Source of the DNA: Chromera velia
Lineage: Eukaryota; Sar; Chromeraceae
Length of the DNA: 64,000 bases
Assembly: GCA_018398765.1 (NCBI GenBank)
Contig: JAHBMJ010003021.1
Location: 1 to 64,000, forward strand
Direction of reading: 5' to 3'
Shown: in pieces, positions 59,401-64,000 of the stretch
Numbering within the stretch: position 1 is the stretch's first letter
Layout of the letters: every line of letters starts with the position of its first letter
Notes under the pieces: model-generated
The model's database searches: none
Told to the model about the DNA's origin: nothing
The model's input: only the letters and a program-made list of their open reading frames with translations
Position numbers and translations under genes: made by a program

Positions 59401-61472
59401 TAGTGAGTGCTTCATGTGCGGACATACGGAGCGGGCACAAAAGAGAGAGAGAGGAATGAAGCCGGCGAATGACTCGGAGGCTGAAAGGTCAGAGGCAAAA
59501 AGACGAGGACCGACAATTCATAATCAAGTGGTCATCTGACAGAACCGCAGTCTACAAAAAAGAATATCAAGACCTATTCTACCCCGGCTAGCATTTGAAA
59601 GGTCTACCACCCCTCCACCCCTCCCCCCCGTTCCCCCCCCCGCCTACCGACCTGCACGTTGAGGACATCTGGCATCATGTACGACTGCAGCGGTGCTTCC
59701 TGGTAGTAGTTGATTCTCAGTTCAATCCCCGCCCTGTCGTGAGGCCTCAAGCCGTAGTCCTCCAGGCTCTTCTCCGTCTCCAGGAGGCCCTCAACCTCCA
59801 CAGGGCCTGCAAGCAAAGCGAGCGAACCATGCATGCATCCATTCGACGTACATTACATTATACATATGATTCGATTTGATCCCTGCAGCTTCTCTCTCGT
59901 TCGTCCTGAAGGAACGGACAGGGAAAAAGCCTTACGAGAGCCACACGCGCTCATGCCTTCTTGAAAGCCAGCCGGACACCCAGCGATCAGATAGACAGAC
60001 TGTCAACTGAGAGCACATCATCCCCATGATTGTCTTTACTCATTTCCCCTTGGGGCTTGAGACTGGTGTGCTGCGACTTAGGGGCAGAAGAAAAAATATC
60101 AGGCCGGAGAATGAACGAAGGCAAAAAAAGCAGAAAACAAATTAACAACCAACTACTCAACCAATCGAGACAAAAGAAGGGGGGGAGAGATTGAAAGGGA
60201 GAAACACCCACCCGTCAAGTTGAGCATAAAAAGCGACCCCTCGGGAATGGACAGTTCGGCCTCTAGTTCCTTTCTGATTTCCGTCAGCTTGGCGTTGGGA
60301 GAGTATCTCTTCGTCTGTCCGTATCCCTCAGGAAGGATAATGAAGTCAATGCTCACCTGCAGATGATCGATCAGATCGCATTCATTCATTCATTCATTCA
60401 TTCATTGATTGTGAGATTCAATGGGAGTGGAACGAGAAAGAAAGAAGTACCTGCATGAATTCGACTTGAAGTCACAGGAGTGTAGTCCAACCATCATTTG
60501 CAGTTCGGTTACACCCAAGGGCGGAGAAGAAAGGACTTATTGAGCTGGGGGAGGGACAGAAAGTTTATTTGAAGCCGCACACCTGGTGAAAATGGAAGCA
60601 TGCGGGCAGGCAGGCATGCAGAGGAGTTCAGGAAGTAGACAGCAGATGGACGGACACGGACTCACCGAAACTGAACGTCAACACAGCCAGACATAAATCT
60701 GCCACAGCGCCAGTCAGAGATACAACAAAAAAAGGCGCCAGTCAGTCAACGCACCTCGAGAGAGAAATCGGGAGAAGGGATCGATTCTGCCAGGCAAAGA
60801 ATGCATAATGTATGGATTGAGAAGAAGCCGTATGGGCCACAGACAGAAGGAAATGGAACAAGAAGTCCATGACACGCTTACCTGCGCCCCTCCAGTTTCT
60901 GCAGTTGAGTTCGCTTCTCCATTCTGCGCCTCTGCCTCTACACCTTCCTGCAGCAGACGGTCGTCGCCCCCTTCTGCTGGAGGTTCCTTCTCAGCCCCCT
61001 CCGCTGGCTTCTCAGTGTCATCTGCCACCCGCCCGGCCACTCCTTCTCCCTCTGCAGCGGCAGTTGCTGCTTCTGCGGGGGCTGCAGGTTCCCCCCCTCC
61101 CTCTCCCGCCGCCGCCTCTCCAGCTTCTTGAGTCCCCGCTTCAGCAGCAGCTCCTTCCCCGTCAGCAGGGGGGGACACAGGAAGATTTGTTGGCTCTTCT
61201 GAACCTCCTTTCTCGCCATCCTGCGCCTCTGTAGGAGCGGCGGGGGACGTTTCATCTGCTGTTCCCGCTGTTTCCTCACCCCCTTCTGCAGGCGCAGCTT
61301 CTGCTTCTGCTTCCGCTTCGCCTCCAGCATTTGCAGACTCTGCAGCTGCTCCTCCATCCCCCTCCACAGCATCAACTCCACCCGCCTCTGCAGTATCAGC
61401 GGGTGGGGGTTGTGGTGCCTCCCCTTCGTCTGCTGCCGGCTGAGTTGGGTTTGTGTTCCCCTCTTCACTCAT
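56446..61472 (-). CDS. IQUB: IQUB: IQ motif and ubiquitin-like domain protein of the axonemal radial spoke
   Basis: Seven exons in consistent phase: 61472-60882, 60356-60212, 59806-59652, 59048-58803, 58405-58102, 57527-57370, 56877-56446 (676 residues). Residues 1-197 are an Ala/Glu/Gly/Pro-rich acidic region on one exon. A ubiquitin-like fold follows (IDFIILPEGYGQTKRYSP..., about 198-290). Next is the family segment with FLGGFRHKETGQEFHNASTQT (about 320), an IQ-type helix (TRMAQVIQRHARGAFARSRA, about 408-428), a long charged helix, and the conserved C-terminal block PLLTVDERLDVLLHVKWTVKEFD with LIDREADMLNRGRP. This block and the order are characteristic of IQUB, which binds calmodulin and helps build radial spoke 1 in cilia and flagella (established for animals). 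The organism should therefore make motile flagella. Donors are GTAAGC, GTGGGT, GTCGGT, GTCCCT, GTCAAT and GTCCGA. Confidence 0.92.
60378..60407. repeat. (CATT)n microsatellite in IQUB intron 1
   Basis: About seven CATT units, just upstream of the second exon's acceptor on the minus strand. Confidence 0.9.
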
Positions 61473-62579
61473 TCTGCTGACTTGATAAATAGATTCTCAG
61501 TTTCTCTGTCGCGTTCTCGATTTCCTTCTGTTCTTGAGGCTCCCTGAGACAACGAATGGCTGAGGGTATGCAGTCGAATGCAGACAAGACAGCAGGTCCC
61601 AAAAAAGTGACAGACAGTGCAAGTGTTAGTGTTTCAAGAGATGGAGGCGATCAGACTTCGTAGAGACAAACAACACTTGTGTTCCTGGGTGATGCGTGAA
61701 TCTGTTGAAACTCTTCTGAGCCTGGCACAAGACTGGCTGGACCCAGTGGAGAACATCTGTTGGAGAAGCAATAAGCTGCTGAATGTTATTGAGGCCGTCT
61801 GTGACAAAGGAAGACGTATATTCGTATGAGGAGATTAAAAAATGAATTAAGAAATTTAAATCGATCTGTATATATGACAGACTAGGCTAGATCCGCCCCT
61901 CATACACGGGGACGCGGCATGCATAACAAAAACCTCAATCAGATCTGTATATATGCACGCGCGTATCGATGCATGCATGTGTATTATAATTGTGCGTAAG
62001 TATTCCCCATGTATTCCGGCCCCCCCNCCCCCCCCCCAAAAAACAATTAAGTGACTGCGCTCGCATTCGCGCGCGCGGAGTGACTGAGATTTTTGACCAC
62101 AGAAAAAAAAAAGAAAAATGACTGTCTAGTTCCTGTCTAGTACTGTTTAGAATAACTGTACAAAGCCTTACTACCACTTACATGGAGTGATTCATGGAGT
62201 TACATCCATATTAGCTGAATTTCGTTGAATTGGGGTTCACAGACTTTTGAAGTATTTTGAAGTAGGTAAGCGGCAAGCTGGCCTTAAAGTACCTTAGAGC
62301 TGGCCTACCTTAGGCCACCCATAGCCATTCGGCCTATCACTTTTCATAACTTTTCAGGTGAATTTTCAGGTGGCCTGGGTCCTAGTGGGTGCTCTTGGCC
62401 AAAGTTTCTTTAAGCTCACCCGGTCGTGAGAGAAAACAGAGTTTTAAAGTTTAAAATCATTGCTACAAATGCCCCGGAAGTATCTAAAAGCTTAGTGCGG
62501 AGTAATACAGAGCAAATCAATGAATCAATCAATCAACTTGCTAAACGTTACAGCTAGTGTTACAACCCTCTTGATACTC
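61473..62579. other. Upstream region of IQUB, no gene seen
   Basis: Probable 5' region of IQUB followed by AT-rich, repeat-like DNA. A C homopolymer at 62020-62037 contains the only undetermined base (N at 62027). Confidence 0.55.
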
Positions 62580-63055
62580 CAGTAAACTTAAAACGCCGCG
62601 TCTACGGCACGGCCATACTTGAAACGCCTGCGCCGCACGTACGGCTTAACTTGAAAGTAGCGCGCCGAAGGCGCGGCCAAAATGAAGTACACTTGAAATA
62701 TTTTATGAAAGGCGTAGACAGTCTTGAAAGAACCATACCACAGGCGCGGCCGGCATTGGAAAATCCATTTCAAGACAGACTCGAGTGTCTAGGAGGTTAG
62801 CATTACAAACCTCCCTGAACCTAAGTGCCACTTGAAAAAATATAATCAAGATGATCTCTATCTGCGGCATCGTTTTTCAAGAGACCGTCCATGCTTACAG
62901 CGTACATGGTCAAGACACCGTCCAGATCTAGGTCTAGATATGCGGTTTTCGCTTTGAAGACACCGTAAATGATCTGCGCCTGCGGCGCAGACTTTCAAGC
63001 TTATCCAAAAATGCGGCTTGAACTTTCAAGTGGTAGTTAGGTTCAGGGAGGTCAC
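62580..63055. repeat. Degenerate CTTGAAA repeat with GC-rich hairpins
   Basis: 'acttgaaa' or its reverse complement recurs about every 30-40 bp, and most intervals hold a short GC palindrome such as 'gcgcgccgaaggcgcgg' or 'gatctgcgcctgcggcgcag'. Motif orientation switches from CTTGAAA (62620-62740) to TTTCAAG (62870-63035). There is no coding pattern. It is unlike CRISPR because neither repeat nor spacer length is constant. Confidence 0.6.
62808..63053. mobile_element. Possible MITE with about 30-bp inverted ends
   Basis: The left end 'cctccctgaacctaagtgcc' and following 'acttgaaa' are matched in reverse complement by the right end at about 63025-63053 with two mismatches. About 245 bp, no coding. 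I could not find a convincing target duplication, so a hairpin-forming repeat remains possible. Confidence 0.45.
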
Positions 63056-64000
63056 GTTGCAGACGTTTGTTTACACCAAATTTTATAGACTGATGACAAT
63101 CATAGCGTTTGATTATAAGAATACTTGTTACCATCGTTTCGTCATTGCTAGTCTAGTAGTAACTCCCACCATAATTAAATAATACTACTACTAGTATTGA
63201 TGAAGTCCTAAACGCTTGTCTGTGAGACCGCCGAAGAGACAGCTTGGCCAGAGCACAAAAAGTTGAAGAAATAGGGGTGGCTCGCAAAGACAGCGCGCAC
63301 AAGTGTGAGCGCACGCGTCGATTTATCGATACGGCTGAGTTATTAATTGTTCTATTTCACCGATAGAGAGAATCAGTTGCATCATCGGCATGCATGTATC
63401 GCTAGATATATCGTTTGACGGTACAGATCGATCGACCGACAGATGTCTTTTCTGGACGTAGATGGAGCAGAAAGTGGACAGACCGTCGTTTGGCACTCCT
63501 TTTGACTAGTAGGAAAGGAAGCGATGTACGAGAAGTAGAACAAACCGACAGCAGGGGCTGATTTGAGAACTCTCATCACCCAATGCTGCACATAGCTAAA
63601 TCTCGTACTTCGTTAAGTGGTGACGGAAGTGGGAGGCAGCCAGCCCTCGCTTCCAAAACTTTTTTCCAAGATGGCTTCTTCTCCAATTAGCTAGTAGCAA
63701 AGCCATCGGTCTCTTGTCATAGTCTTTCGTTCTTCATCTTCTTCCTGTCCAAATCTTTGGTTCTGATCTGGCAATTAAGAATTCAAATACAGAGTGCCAG
63801 AGCGCGGCCCATCCACTTTGGAAAAATTGGTAAGGGGTCTTCAGCTCGGGAATATTTGGTATTGAAGACTAGAGAAAATCAGCCTTCGATGGGTCAGACG
63901 TTTTGATTTCAGCAGTATTTTTTGCCTTATTTGAGCCTTTGTGGGAACGTTTGGCAAGGGGGGGGCAAAAAAGGGAAAATTTGGTAGGGGTTTTAAAGTT
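63056..64000. other. Region with no gene seen
   Basis: Mixed-composition sequence without open frames of note, splice-consistent exons or repeats I recognise, up to the window edge. Confidence 0.55.

Noticed and set aside
60714-60881. Read-through of IQUB exon 1 past 60882
   Set aside because: The donor GTAAGC at 60881 followed by the ubiquitin-like exon in phase gives the family order; the extension has no homology.
62580-63055. CRISPR array
   Set aside because: Repeat units are degenerate, of varying length, change orientation, and the context is eukaryotic.
1-64000. tRNA or rRNA genes
   Set aside because: I looked for T-loop GGTTCGA-type boxes with a pairing acceptor stem and for rRNA-like conserved stretches and found none that hold up. 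The CCA-like string near 16040-16073 fits better as a primer-binding-site region.

Overview
This is nuclear DNA from an intron-rich eukaryote. Five spliced genes, many CA/GT and CT microsatellites and several decayed transposable elements are visible, and I see no prokaryotic features. A ciliary radial-spoke gene (IQUB), a BT1-family transporter and a large secreted EGF-repeat protein together suggest a unicellular flagellated protist. My best guess is an alveolate alga, perhaps a chromerid, but that is inference from style and gene content, not proof. Nearly all introns end in TGCAG, and about half begin GTC (GTCAGT, GTCCGT, GTCGGT) instead of GTAAGT. That rule let me join exons in consistent phase.

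Layout. 1-4363: an unusual element with about 470-bp terminal inverted repeats around gag-like and retropepsin-like reading frames on the minus strand. 5039-7050: a small LTR element with a 5-bp target duplication. 7167-16581: a decayed Copia-type element on the minus strand, carrying a nested hAT-like MITE (14302-14880). 16582-17225: a spacer with a dispersed repeat module. 17226-22268: an 11-exon plus-strand gene for a two-pass membrane protein. 22698-25927: a decayed Penelope-like retroelement between a 53-bp direct repeat, with a well-formed hammerhead ribozyme motif near its 3' end. 25928-27500: no resolved gene.

27508-50679 is minus-strand coding. The largest gene (start 50679) runs signal peptide, RCC1-type repeats, an EGF-like module, six Cys-rich CPAGT modules, many more EGF-like modules and a low-complexity C-terminal part. 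Its EGF exons form a recently homogenised tandem array (38450-41780). It seems to end at about 32510, only 27 bp before the start of a second minus-strand membrane-protein gene (about 28067-32482). An 813-bp divergent spacer separates the RCC1/EGF gene from a plus-strand BT1 transporter (51493-55364, 5 exons). The BT1 gene converges on IQUB (61472-56446, minus, 7 exons). 61473-64000 holds no gene, only repeat-derived sequence.

The observations most worth following are the inverted-repeat gag/protease element, the hammerhead ribozyme in the Penelope-like element, the GTC splice donors with a 9-nt micro-exon, and the modular phase 1-1 exon array of the RCC1/EGF gene.
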